A DNA stretch of 11,451 bases from JBBSTY01 sp038235385 (lineage in GTDB: Bacteria; Actinomycetota; Acidimicrobiia; Acidimicrobiales; Acidimicrobilacustridaceae). The notes under the pieces were generated by a model. The model worked only from the letters and a program-made list of their open reading frames with translations. It had not been told where the DNA came from and did no database searches. Below are positions 1 through 6,725 of this stretch, piece by piece. Numbering within the stretch: the stretch's first letter is position 1; every line of letters begins with the position of its first letter. The stretch covers positions 1 through 11,451 of the forward strand of contig JBBSTY010000132.1 of NCBI GenBank assembly GCA_038235385.1, written 5' to 3'. Position numbers and translations under genes: made by a program.

Positions 1-723
1 GCCGGCGTCGCGGCCGCCCGCAACCCCGACGGTCGTCTCGAGATCTTCGTCCTCGGCGACGACGACGTCCTCTACCACCTGTGGCAGTGGCCGACCTCGC
101 CGAGCGGCTGGAACGGGTGGGGCCCGCTCGGCAACGGCTTCCCGTCCAACGCCGGGCTGACGACCGCCACCAACCGCGACGGTCGAATCGAGGTGTTCGT
201 CACCGGTGACGGCAACCTGGTCGAGCGTGCCGCGCAGGCACCGGGGACCCGCACCGGGTGGTCCGCGCTCTCGTCGCTGGGCATGCCCGGCAGCGGCGGA
301 CCCTCCGCCGCCCGCAACGAGGACGGCCGCCTCGAGGTCATGTCGGTCGACGACAACGGCGTCCTGTGGCACGCCTGGCAGGTGTCACCGGGCGGGGCGT
401 GGTCGCCGGCCGCGGTCCTGAGCGTCGGGTTCGACTACGGCTCAGCCGTCGAGCTGGTGGCCGATCAGCAGGGTCACCTCCAGGCGTTCGGCACCACCGC
501 CGACGGCATCCTCCAGTCCATGTGGCAGACCCCCCTCACCCCGTCGGGCTGGAACGGCAAGCTGTACTACGGCCCCGGCACCGTCACCGGCGGGATCGAC
601 GTGGCCATCCGCTCCGACAACCGGATGATGCTGGCGGCCGTCGACCGCGCCGGCGGCAGCGTGGTGACGTCCACCCAGGGGGCCCCGAACGGGGCCTGGA
701 GCCCGCTCGTCCCCCTCCCCTGA
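1..723 (+). CDS. Secreted-type PLL/tectonin-like beta-propeller protein, 5' end missing
   Basis: The reading frame is open from base 1 to the TGA at 721-723, so the N-terminus lies outside the window; 240 residues are visible. The sequence consists of about 48-residue repeats with the core N-x-D-G-R-[LI]-E-[VI]-F followed 8-12 residues later by an aromatic residue and WQ. Clear copies begin near bases 19, 169 and 313, and two degenerate copies near 463 and 616. This pattern matches the PLL-like/tectonin sugar-binding propellers (established for the family). A seven-bladed propeller would need about two more blades upstream. The related protein at 1756-3723 has a signal peptide and an enzymatic-looking domain before its propeller, so this one may too, but that part cannot be seen. 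A role in binding cell-surface or environmental glycans is inference. There are no cysteines in the visible part. The last repeat has lost the DGRLE core, as expected for a C-terminal blade. Confidence 0.85.
   Translation, partial: AGVAAARNPDGRLEIFVLGDDDVLYHLWQWPTSPSGWNGWGPLGNGFPSNAGLTTATNRDGRIEVFVTGDGNLVERAAQAPGTRTGWSALSSLGMPGSGGPSAARNEDGRLEVMSVDDNGVLWHAWQVSPGGAWSPAAVLSVGFDYGSAVELVADQQGHLQAFGTTADGILQSMWQTPLTPSGWNGKLYYGPGTVTGGIDVAIRSDNRMMLAAVDRAGGSVVTSTQGAPNGAWSPLVPLP
19..663 (+). repeat. Propeller-blade coding repeats (about 144-150 bp period)
   Basis: Five tandem, diverged copies encode the D-G-R-L-E blade motif. The best-matching cores start at bases 19, 169 and 313, spaced 150 and 144 bp; the last two are degenerate. 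They lie wholly within the partial propeller gene and reflect protein repeats, not a mobile or intergenic repeat. Confidence 0.7.
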
Positions 724-729
724 TCAGCC

Positions 730-755
730 GGCGCAGAGCGCCCGATCCGCGGATC
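730..755 (+). terminator. Candidate terminator: hairpin plus palindrome after the propeller gene
   Basis: Seven bases after the stop codon at 721-723 lies GGCGC-AGA-GCGCC (730-742), a perfect 5-bp stem. It is followed immediately by the 12-bp palindrome GATCCGCGGATC (744-755). No T-run follows, so this would be a non-canonical terminator of the kind proposed for GC-rich actinobacteria. The palindrome could equally be a regulator site for the next gene. Confidence 0.3.
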
Positions 756-826
756 CCAGCCCGGTGACGGGCGATCGCCTCGGCTCCGATGCGCCACCCC
801 GCCACGGGATCGGCCAGAGTGGGTGC

Positions 827-832
827 AGGAGG
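827..832 (+). promoter_or_regulatory. Ribosome binding site AGGAGG deciding the start at 843
   Basis: A perfect AGGAGG lies 10 bases before ATG 843. The in-frame ATG at 789 has no such site, and its extra 18 residues precede the nucleotide-binding beta-strand, so 843 is preferred. Confidence 0.8.
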
Positions 833-842
833 AGCAGCCACC

Positions 843-1730
843 ATGGACATCGCCATCACCGGATCGAGCGGCCTGATCGGCACCGCGCTCGTCACCCACC
901 TCGAGGCCGCCGGCCACCGACCCATCCGTGTCACCCGGTCGGGGTCCGACGGCATCCACTGGGACCCCGCACGTGGCGAGATCGATGCCGCGTCGTTCGA
1001 GGGGATCGACGCGGTCGTGCACCTCGCCGGTGAGGGCATCGCCGAGAAGCGCTGGACCGACGCCCAGAAGGCCCGCATCCTCGACAGCCGGGTGGACGGC
1101 ACGACCCTGCTGGCTCGCACGCTGGCCGGCCTCGACCGGCCCCCGGCCGTGCTCCTGAGCGGATCGGCCATCGGGTACTACGGCGACCGGGGGGACACCG
1201 TCATCACCGAGACCTCCCCTCCCGGGAGCGACTTCGCCGCCGAGGTGTCGATCGCCTGGGAGGCGTGCACCGCCGAGGCCGAGGCGGCAGGCATCCGGGT
1301 CGCGCACCTGCGCACCGGGATCGTGCTGAGCGCCGCCGGCGGGGTGCTCGGCAAGCTCCTGCCCCTGTACCGCGCCGGGCTCGGCGGCAAGCTCGGCGGT
1401 GGCCACCAGTACATGAGCTGGATCAGCATCGACGACGAGGTCGGCATCATCACCTGGCTCCTCGACACCGAGATCTGCGGCGCCGTCAACCTCACCGCGC
1501 CCGAACCGGTCACCAACCACGACTTCACCAAGGCCCTCGGCGCCGCGCTGCACCGACCCACCTTCCTGACCGTCCCGTCGTTCGGGCCCAAGATCCTGCT
1601 CGGTTCCGAGCTCGCCGATTCGCTGCTGTTCTCGAGCGCACGGGTCGCCCCGACCGTCGCCGAGGGTGCCGGCTACGAGTTCCGGCACCGCACCATCGAC
1701 GCCGCCCTCGCCGACGTGCTCGATCGCTGA
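843..1730 (+). CDS. TIGR01777-family NAD(P)-binding epimerase-like protein (YfcH/SDR39U1 type)
   Basis: A 295-residue atypical short-chain dehydrogenase/reductase, the usual length for the TIGR01777 family. Visible features are an N-terminal Rossmann strand with the glycine-rich loop TGSSGLIG (residues 6-13), HLAGEGIAEKRW (60-71), where the family has its conserved 'N/E-x-x-x-x-RW' segment, and SGSAIGYYG (106-114). The C-terminal domain (about 238-295) fits the DUF1731-like tail, with P-T-F-L near the start and A-x-x-D-V-L at the end. The family is related to sugar-nucleotide epimerases, but its substrate is unknown; in other bacteria it is a cytoplasmic protein sometimes linked to division or stress. 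The ATG is supported by AGGAGG 10 bases upstream. The gene stands alone between two propeller genes, and its stop is only 25 bases from the stop of the convergent gene. A role in the rml pathway further right is possible but has no direct support. Confidence 0.9.
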   Translation: MDIAITGSSGLIGTALVTHLEAAGHRPIRVTRSGSDGIHWDPARGEIDAASFEGIDAVVHLAGEGIAEKRWTDAQKARILDSRVDGTTLLARTLAGLDRPPAVLLSGSAIGYYGDRGDTVITETSPPGSDFAAEVSIAWEACTAEAEAAGIRVAHLRTGIVLSAAGGVLGKLLPLYRAGLGGKLGGGHQYMSWISIDDEVGIITWLLDTEICGAVNLTAPEPVTNHDFTKALGAALHRPTFLTVPSFGPKILLGSELADSLLFSSARVAPTVAEGAGYEFRHRTIDAALADVLDR

Positions 1731-1747
1731 CCCGCGGACGGGGGTCA
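1728..1747. terminator. Candidate bidirectional terminator hairpin between convergent genes
   Basis: TGACCC (1728-1733) and GGGTCA (1742-1747) form a perfect 6-bp stem with an 8-base loop, between the TGA at 1728-1730 and the opposing stop at 1756-1758. There is no T-run on either strand. The position between two convergent stops is the main support. Confidence 0.35.
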
Positions 1748-1755
1748 GGGAGCAG

Positions 1756-3723
1756 TCAGGCCTTCTGCCACGAGATCAGCAGCGCGCCACTCGCCTGCCG
1801 GGTGACGATCACCAGGCGGCCGTCGGCGCCGTTGACCGCCGTGACGCTCACCGGGTTCGCGCCGGGGAGGATCCCCCAGTTCGACCACGGACCGTTGGCG
1901 GTGACCTGCCACACGTTGCCGATGCCGGCGCCGAGCATCCCGGCGAACACCTCCATGCGCCCGTCGCGGTTGCGCGCTCCGGCCGGATCCGACGACATCT
2001 GTTGGGGTCCCACCCGCCCCGGGGTGTTCCAGCCGGTCGGTGACGACCGGTTCTGGGCCATGTCCCACATGCCGTAGTCGGCGCCGCGCATGAACACCTC
2101 GAGGAGCCCGTCGGAGCGGTTCAGCACCGATGGCCTGCCGATGTAGACGCCGGTGAACGCCGCCCACCCGCTCCAACCGGTGGCCGAACCGGGGACCTGC
2201 CAGCTGTGCACCAACGTGCCGCTCCGGTCGACACCGAAGAGCTCCATGCGGCCGTCGGGGTTCACCCCGGCCGCGGCGGCGTACACGCCCGGTCCGCCGA
2301 GCTCCTGCCAGGTGGACCACACGCCGTTGGACCACTGCCACTGGTGCACGACGGCGCCGCTGGCGTTGAGGCCGAACAGCTCGAGACGGCCGTCGCGGTT
2401 GGTCGCGGCGTCGAAGAGCACGGACACGCCGCCGCCCATGGAGGTCCAGTTGCCCCAGTCGACCGTGCTCTGGCGGATCGACCAGATGCCCCCCGACGTG
2501 TCGCGGGCGAACGCATAGAGGAACCCGGCGTTGTCGCGGGCGAGCTCGACCGAGGTGATCGACCCGCGGGTCCCGAGCCGGATCGGCGCGCTCCAGGGTC
2601 CGTTCGGCTGTGCCTGCCAGGCGTGGTTCACGAACCCGTCGCCGGCGACGTAGACGGCCTCGAGCCGGCCGTCGGCGTTCATGGCGAGAGCGGGATCGGA
2701 CACCGACGACGGGGCCAACGTGGCGCCGTCGGACCACCCTCCGCACGCGCCGGCACCCGTCGTGGTGTCGCACAGCCCGGGGCCGTCGACCGACCAGGCG
2801 AGCGACGTGCGGGCGTTGGCGGTGATCGGCTTCGAAGCGGAGACGGTGGCGTTGTAGCCCGTGTCCGACGACAACCAGTAGCGGTACTCGCGACCGCCCG
2901 CCTGGAAGACGTAGAACGGCGCCGTGATGGGGGTCGGGATCGAGGGGTTCGACGAGGTGAAGCTGCGGTTCCCCTGGGCCAACGCCGGATCGACCCGGTG
3001 GCAGGTCACGGCGCCGATGCCGGCGATGATGCACGCCCGCTCCTGCGCGCCGCCCATGCGCGACACGCCGTAGTCGCGGTTGACCCAGATGTCGTTGCCG
3101 TCGAAGAGCTCGTTGAACAGGCCCAGGCACGTGGACTCACTGCTGTTCGCGCAGGCGTACCAGGGACCCCACGCGTAGCGGATCTTGGCGATGTCGGTCG
3201 TGGCGGTCGATGCGCAGTAGCGGCTGGCCATGACCTCCGACGCGACCTTGGCCGAGTCGAAGGTGCTGATCGCGTTGGCCGCGGTCATGTTCCACCCACC
3301 GGCGGAATCGAACTGCCACATGCCGATACCCGGGTGCCAGAACGCCCGTTGGTACGGCGTCGACTTGTTGCCGAACGCCCACAGGGCGCTCTGCGTGTCC
3401 CAGCGGCTGAGCGTCATCGGCGACGGCGCCTGGGTCGGCGTGGTGTACGCACCCGACTCGGTCAACGTCGGAACCACCATCATGGCGGCGAGCTTGTTGG
3501 GGTTCAGCCCGCAGCGGGCGTTCTGGCGGGCCCAGTACAGGACATCGTCGATGGGTTGGCTGCCGTAGGCGCGCGTCGCCGCGTTCGCCACCGGCGCCGT
3601 CGATGCGCTCACGCCGGCGAACACCGCCACCGATGCCACGGCGAGCACCGCCGCCACCAGCACCCGGGCCACACCGGACCGCCGTCGGCGGGCCGTCCTC
3701 ACCCCAACCACCTCAGCCTGCAT
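1756..3723 (-). CDS. Exported lysozyme-like domain plus seven-bladed PLL-like propeller protein
   Basis: A 655-residue protein. Residues 1-48 are a signal peptide: RRRR at 12-15, a hydrophobic stretch at 18-40, and A-N-A as a likely cleavage site at 46-48. Residues about 55-215 resemble a lysozyme/transglycosylase-like fold: a candidate catalytic Glu in LTESG (E89) and, further on, G-I-G-M-W-Q-F-D-S (132-140), which resembles the glycine/glutamine motif of that superfamily. This assignment is inferred from motif layout. Eight cysteines, all before the propeller, suggest disulfides in an exported protein. Residues about 340-655 contain exactly seven copies of the N-x-D-G-R-[LM]-E...WQ repeat (starting near 348, 396, 442, 487, 535, 584 and 631), fitting a closed seven-bladed, probably glycan-binding propeller. 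ATG 3723 is chosen over the in-frame GTG at 3735 because GGAGGT lies 10 bases before the ATG and would overlap the GTG. A likely role is binding and cutting peptidoglycan or another envelope polymer; the substrate is unknown. Confidence 0.85.
   Translation of the reverse strand: MQAEVVGVRTARRRRSGVARVLVAAVLAVASVAVFAGVSASTAPVANAATRAYGSQPIDDVLYWARQNARCGLNPNKLAAMMVVPTLTESGAYTTPTQAPSPMTLSRWDTQSALWAFGNKSTPYQRAFWHPGIGMWQFDSAGGWNMTAANAISTFDSAKVASEVMASRYCASTATTDIAKIRYAWGPWYACANSSESTCLGLFNELFDGNDIWVNRDYGVSRMGGAQERACIIAGIGAVTCHRVDPALAQGNRSFTSSNPSIPTPITAPFYVFQAGGREYRYWLSSDTGYNATVSASKPITANARTSLAWSVDGPGLCDTTTGAGACGGWSDGATLAPSSVSDPALAMNADGRLEAVYVAGDGFVNHAWQAQPNGPWSAPIRLGTRGSITSVELARDNAGFLYAFARDTSGGIWSIRQSTVDWGNWTSMGGGVSVLFDAATNRDGRLELFGLNASGAVVHQWQWSNGVWSTWQELGGPGVYAAAAGVNPDGRMELFGVDRSGTLVHSWQVPGSATGWSGWAAFTGVYIGRPSVLNRSDGLLEVFMRGADYGMWDMAQNRSSPTGWNTPGRVGPQQMSSDPAGARNRDGRMEVFAGMLGAGIGNVWQVTANGPWSNWGILPGANPVSVTAVNGADGRLVIVTRQASGALLISWQKA
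1765..2683 (-). repeat. Seven propeller-blade coding repeats
   Basis: Seven diverged units of roughly 130-150 bp encode the blade cores of the exported protein. A 14-bp stretch here (2390-2403) is the exact reverse complement of 169-182 in the left-edge propeller gene, showing how close some blades remain at DNA level. The repeats are coding and are not a mobile element. Confidence 0.65.
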
Positions 3724-3733
3724 GGGCGCGCGC

Positions 3734-3739
3734 ACCTCC
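3734..3739 (-). promoter_or_regulatory. Ribosome binding site GGAGGT deciding the start at 3723
   Basis: On the minus strand GGAGGT ends 10 bases before ATG 3723. It would overlap the alternative GTG at 3733-3735, which excludes that longer start. Confidence 0.75.
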
Positions 3740-3863
3740 GAGTCCCGTCTCCGCTCCGCCCGGGGGCATGGTACCGCCTACCACGGACCACGGGGGAACT
3801 CGCGCGCACCGTGGCCATCGACCTGGTCCCAACCCGCATCCATCCCGATCAGCCATCGAGCCG

Positions 3864-3883
3864 ATCACCGTGGAGGCGGTGAT
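3864..3883 (-). terminator. Candidate hairpin at the end of the lipoprotein gene
   Basis: ATCACCG (3864-3870) and CGGTGAT (3877-3883) form a perfect 7-bp inverted repeat with a 6-base loop, overlapping the stop codon of the lipoprotein gene (3865-3867). No T-run follows. The remaining 140 bases up to the propeller gene carry the direct repeat CCACGGACCACGG (about 3780-3792) and no convincing promoter that I can see. Confidence 0.3.
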
Positions 3884-4605
3884 GCGTCCTGGGTGATCTG
3901 GGAGCCGGATCCACCCTGGAGCTCGGGGGCCAGATCGCCGAGCTCGGTGGCCAGCGCCCCCTCGATGACGACGATCACGTCGCCCGACTCGCCGGGAGCG
4001 AGCGCCGGTGCCGGCGTGGTGGTTCCCGGGAGCAGGACATCGGTGACGACCAGGTGCCGGGTCTCGCCGCTCGCCGACTTCCAGAGCACCACGGCCTTGG
4101 GCACCGCGACCGACGAGCTGGTGGTGTTCGTGGCGCTGCCGTAGACCACCAGGGGCTTGGGGCCCGATTCGGGGTCGCGGTAGCCGGGGATGTCGATGCG
4201 TCGATCCTCGCCCGGCGCCCGCACCCAGAACACCTGCATCGTGAGCGACGCGTCCGCGAGGGTGTCGGGCGTGGTGCTCGCCGGTGGGACCGATGTGGGC
4301 GTGGTCGAGGTGGACGCCGCCGCGTCGGGATCGGTGGTGGTGGAGGACCCCTCGGCCGCGGTGGTCGAGACCGCACCCACGACCGACGACGACGTCGGGT
4401 TGTCGGCCGCCGGTGACTCGGGGTTGCCGGTTCCCACCGGTCCGGCCGACACGACCTCGTCGGTCCCACCCGACGTGCACCCTGCGACCACCAGGGTCGC
4501 GGCCGCGACCGCGATCAGGCCTGCTCGTCGCCACGGCAGCCGCCGGGTCCGCTCGTCGTCGTGTGCTCTCGCCGGTCCGCGACCGACCGCGTTCGTTTCA
4601 CCCAC
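3865..4605 (-). CDS. Ser/Thr-rich lipoprotein with a C-terminal beta-rich domain
   Basis: A 246-residue predicted lipoprotein. The n-region carries R-R-L-P-W-R-R (21-27), then a hydrophobic stretch (28-41) and lipobox V-A-G-C with the lipidated cysteine at C43. Residues 44-115 are a low-complexity linker rich in Ser, Thr, Ala and Pro, typical of actinobacterial surface lipoproteins that must reach out from the membrane and sometimes glycosylated. Residues about 120-215 look like a compact beta-sandwich: alternating hydrophobic strands such as TMQVFWV (122-128), PLVVYGSATN (151-160) and DVIVVIE (209-215). This is reminiscent of the immunoglobulin-like DUF4352/FxLYD domains of cell-surface proteins, but the match is only in style. 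The function is unknown. The GTG start has no ribosome binding site; a TACCCT box six bases upstream suggests a leaderless transcript. It is followed by the exported lysozyme-like protein on the same strand after 141 bases. Confidence 0.8.
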   Translation of the reverse strand: MGETNAVGRGPARAHDDERTRRLPWRRAGLIAVAAATLVVAGCTSGGTDEVVSAGPVGTGNPESPAADNPTSSSVVGAVSTTAAEGSSTTTDPDAAASTSTTPTSVPPASTTPDTLADASLTMQVFWVRAPGEDRRIDIPGYRDPESGPKPLVVYGSATNTTSSSVAVPKAVVLWKSASGETRHLVVTDVLLPGTTTPAPALAPGESGDVIVVIEGALATELGDLAPELQGGSGSQITQDASPPPR

Positions 4606-4611
4606 GCCCGA

Positions 4612-4617
4612 AGGGTA
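4612..4617 (-). promoter_or_regulatory. -10 box TACCCT of an apparently leaderless lipoprotein gene
   Basis: On the minus strand TACCCT fits the actinobacterial -10 pattern TANNNT and ends six bases before the GTG at 4605. Transcription would then begin at or next to the start codon. There is no purine-rich ribosome binding site between them. No clear -35 element is seen. Confidence 0.5.
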
Positions 4618-4667
4618 CCGCTGGAGCGGTCCGGCGCCGGGGCACCCCCGTCACCACCGCCAGGATG

Positions 4668-5582
4668 TCAGTCGGCCTGGAGGCGGGCGACCAGCGTCGC
4701 CAGCGGCTCGTGGAAGTCCGGGAGCAACGGCACTCCCGAGAGTCGGAGCGCGGCGTTGTCGAGCACCGAGTTGGCCGGCCGGGGCGCCGGCCGGGCCGGC
4801 AGCAGGTCGGCGGTCTTGACCGGGGTGACCCGTTCGGGGTCCTGACCCGACGCCTCGAGGACGGCCTGCGCGAACTCGAACCAGCTCACGGCGCCCTGGT
4901 TGGTGACGTGGAACACGCCGGGGCGGCGGTCCACGACGAGCCGCTTGATGCCCTTGGCCAGATCGGCCGCGAACGTCGGATGGCCGCGCTGGTCGTCGAC
5001 GAACGACAGGGTCTCGTGCTCGGCCGACAGCCGCAGGATGGTCTTGACCATGTTGTTGCCGTGGTAGCCGCACACCCACGAGGTGCGCATGATCGTGGAG
5101 CCCGGGTCGAGCTCGCGCTCACCGGCCAGCTTGGTGACGCCGTAGATGGACTGCGGGTTCGGCTGGTCCCACTCGAGGTACGGCGTCTCCTTGGTGCCGT
5201 CGAACACGTAGTCGGTGGAGACGTAGAACACGGGCACGCCGATGCGTCGGGCACCTTCGGCGATGTGGCGGGTGCCGATCACGTTGACCCGGTAGGCGGC
5301 GTCGACCTCGGTTTCGCAGAGATCGACGGCGGTGAAGGCCGCCGGGTGGACGATCGCGTCCGGCTCGAGCGACGTCACCGCACCCAGCACGGCGTCGCGG
5401 TCGGTGATGTCGGTGGCCAACAGGTCGATGCCGCCCAGGTGCGCGACGGTGCGGTTGGCGACCGCCGCCTCGATCACCGGCTCGACGTCGGCCGCGATGA
5501 TCTCGTGGTGGCCGTCGGAGGCGAACTCGGCGAGCAGCTCCTGTCCGAGTTGGCCGAGGGCGCCGGTGATCAGTACACGCAC
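4668..5582 (-). CDS. rmlD: dTDP-4-dehydrorhamnose reductase RmlD
   Basis: A 304-residue cytoplasmic NAD(P)H-dependent reductase that carries out the last step to dTDP-L-rhamnose. Visible family features are the N-terminal L-I-T-G-A-L-G-Q-L-G dinucleotide loop (residues 4-13), VSTDYVFDG (121-129), which carries the catalytic Thr, and Y-G-V-T-K (147-151) with the catalytic Tyr and Lys. R-T-S-W-V (166-170) and G-H-P-T-F-A-A-D-L-A (200-209) are further typical RmlD segments. The length fits the family. The GTG at 5582 is chosen because AAGGA lies eight bases upstream and the protein then begins directly with its first Rossmann strand. The frame stays open for 125 further codons upstream, but those overlap the end of rmlB and are rich in Arg and Ser, as expected of non-coding frames. 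It lies 85 bases downstream of rmlB on the same strand, so co-transcription is likely. Confidence 0.95.
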   Translation of the reverse strand: MRVLITGALGQLGQELLAEFASDGHHEIIAADVEPVIEAAVANRTVAHLGGIDLLATDITDRDAVLGAVTSLEPDAIVHPAAFTAVDLCETEVDAAYRVNVIGTRHIAEGARRIGVPVFYVSTDYVFDGTKETPYLEWDQPNPQSIYGVTKLAGERELDPGSTIMRTSWVCGYHGNNMVKTILRLSAEHETLSFVDDQRGHPTFAADLAKGIKRLVVDRRPGVFHVTNQGAVSWFEFAQAVLEASGQDPERVTPVKTADLLPARPAPRPANSVLDNAALRLSGVPLLPDFHEPLATLVARLQAD

Positions 5583-5590
5583 GGGTTCGT

Positions 5591-5595
5591 TCCTT
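5591..5595 (-). promoter_or_regulatory. Ribosome binding site AAGGA deciding the rmlD start
   Basis: AAGGA on the minus strand lies eight bases before GTG 5582. It supports the short form of RmlD over any in-frame start inside the rmlB coding region. Confidence 0.6.
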
Positions 5596-5605
5596 CGCTT
5601 CGGGG

Positions 5606-5625
5606 GACCGCGACGAGCGCGGGTC
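5606..5625 (-). other. Inverted repeat in the rmlB-rmlD spacer
   Basis: GACCGCG (5606-5612) pairs with CGCGGGTC (5618-5625) with one bulged G and a 5-base loop. It sits between the rmlB stop and the rmlD ribosome binding site. It could attenuate or process the joint transcript; its chance occurrence in DNA this GC-rich is not negligible. Confidence 0.25.
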
Positions 5626-5667
5626 GGGATGGCGGACCTGACGGGACGGGGCCGGGACCTGGGCCGG

Positions 5668-6624
5668 TCAGCCCTGCTTGAGCGGCTCCCACCAGGCCCG
5701 GTTCGCCTGGTACCACTCGACGGTGGCCGCGAGCGCCTCGTCGAGCTCGCGGTCGGGCGACCAACCGAGCGCCTCCGCCTTGGCGATCGAGATCGAGTAC
5801 CGCCGGTCGTGGCCGAGGCGGTCGGTGACCCAGTCGATGCGGTCGTCGCCCAAGCCCATGAGGGCGAGGATGCGTGTGACGAGCTCGCGGTTGGTGATCT
5901 CGTTGCCGGCGCCGATGTTGTAGACCTCGCCGATCTCGCCCTTGCGCAGCACGGCATCGACCCCAGCGCAGTTGTCCTCGACGTAGCACCAGTCGCGCAC
6001 GTTGAGGCCGTCGCCGTACAGCGGGATGTTCTTGCCGTCCATGAGGTTCGTGACGAACAGCGGGATGGCCTTCTCCGGGTACTGCCAGGGGCCGAAGTTG
6101 TTCGACGACCGGGTGAGCACGACCGGTAGGCCGTAGGTCTCGACGTACGCGAGCGCGATGAGGTCGCTCCCGGCCTTGGAGGCGCTGTAGGGCGAGCGGG
6201 GCGACAGGACGTCGGTCTCGGTGAACGAGCCCTCCTCGATCGATCCGTAGACCTCGTCGGTTGAGATGTGCAGGAAGCGCTCCACCTCGAGGTGGCGGGC
6301 GACGTCGCACATCACGTTGGTGCCGCCGCAGTTGGTGCTCACGAACGCGTCCGGATCGACGATCGAACGGTCGACGTGGCTCTCGGCGGCGAAGTGCACG
6401 ACCTGGCGGTGCCCGGTCATGGCCTCGCGGACCGCATCGCGATCGCGGATGTCGCCCTTGACGAAGCGGAACCGGGGGTTCTCCTCGAGGTCGGCCAGCG
6501 TGGCCAGGTTCCCGGCGTAGGTGAGGGCGTCGAAGACGGTGACCTCGTCGTCGGAGTGATCGAGCACGTAGCGGACGAAGTTGGACCCGATGAATCCGGC
6601 GGCACCGGTGACGAAGAGCTTCAT
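5668..6624 (-). CDS. rmlB: dTDP-glucose 4,6-dehydratase RmlB
   Basis: A 318-residue NAD+-dependent dehydratase of the extended SDR family that converts dTDP-D-glucose to dTDP-4-dehydro-6-deoxy-D-glucose. Clear hallmarks are T-G-A-A-G-F-I-G-S-N (residues 6-15) for NAD+, H-F-A-A-E-S-H-V-D-R-S (77-87), and S-T-D-E-V-Y-G (121-127), carrying the catalytic Thr-Asp-Glu triplet. They continue with Y-S-A-S-K (146-150), R-S-S-N-N-F-G-P-W-Q (172-181), and the nucleotide-sugar loop Y-G-D-G-L-N-V-R-D-W (203-212). The length is normal to slightly short. ATG 6624 places the Rossmann strand at the very N-terminus, and no clear ribosome binding site precedes it. GACACT, a partial match to TANNNT, sits seven bases upstream, so translation may be leaderless here too. 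rmlD follows on the same strand, while rmlC lies apart beyond two opposite-strand genes. The product supplies the intermediate used by the RmlC-RmlD steps. Confidence 0.97.
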   Translation of the reverse strand: MKLFVTGAAGFIGSNFVRYVLDHSDDEVTVFDALTYAGNLATLADLEENPRFRFVKGDIRDRDAVREAMTGHRQVVHFAAESHVDRSIVDPDAFVSTNCGGTNVMCDVARHLEVERFLHISTDEVYGSIEEGSFTETDVLSPRSPYSASKAGSDLIALAYVETYGLPVVLTRSSNNFGPWQYPEKAIPLFVTNLMDGKNIPLYGDGLNVRDWCYVEDNCAGVDAVLRKGEIGEVYNIGAGNEITNRELVTRILALMGLGDDRIDWVTDRLGHDRRYSISIAKAEALGWSPDRELDEALAATVEWYQANRAWWEPLKQG

Positions 6625-6631
6625 GGCCACC

Positions 6632-6637
6632 AGTGTC
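6632..6637 (-). promoter_or_regulatory. Weak -10-like box GACACT before rmlB
   Basis: On the minus strand GACACT ends seven bases before ATG 6624. It matches TANNNT only at positions 2 and 6, but the spacing equals that of the better leaderless candidates in this window, and no ribosome binding site is present. Confidence 0.25.
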
Positions 6638-6716
6638 GCAGACCGGGAGACCCCCGGTCGGAACGCGGGCCCCGTGGCCGTGCCCACCCCTTGAATCGGA
6701 CCGTCACCGGCCGATC

Positions 6717-6721
6717 GGAGG
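6717..6721 (+). promoter_or_regulatory. Ribosome binding site GGAGG for the first zinc-finger gene
   Basis: GGAGG lies four bases before GTG 6726, slightly close but the only good site in the region. It favours this start over the in-frame GTG at 6633, which would begin nine bases from the opposing rmlB start. Confidence 0.55.
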
Positions 6722-6725
6722 ACCC

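Noticed and set aside
19..663. Tandem repeats as a possible CRISPR array
   Set aside because: The copies are 144-150 bp apart, diverged and in frame with a protein motif, with no short constant repeat or spacers.
744..755. GATCCGCGGATC as a mobile-element end or attachment site
   Set aside because: No transposase, integrase, target duplication or matching second copy is seen; it is kept only as part of a possible terminator.
567..1688. 373-codon minus-strand open frame opposite the epimerase-like gene
   Set aside because: The plus strand carries clear Rossmann motifs and a perfect ribosome binding site; the antisense product shows no family features.
2206..3882. 558-codon plus-strand open frame opposite the exported propeller gene
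   Set aside because: Its translation is Arg/Gly/Val-rich with no motif, and the minus strand has a signal peptide and seven repeats. Long antisense frames are expected at this GC content.
4284..5681. 465-codon plus-strand open frame opposite the lipoprotein gene and rmlD
   Set aside because: It spans two well-supported minus-strand genes and their gap, and shows no recognisable domain.
5583..5957. 125-codon N-terminal extension of RmlD
   Set aside because: It overlaps the coding end of rmlB, is Arg/Ser-rich, and the Rossmann strand begins exactly after GTG 5582 with a ribosome binding site.
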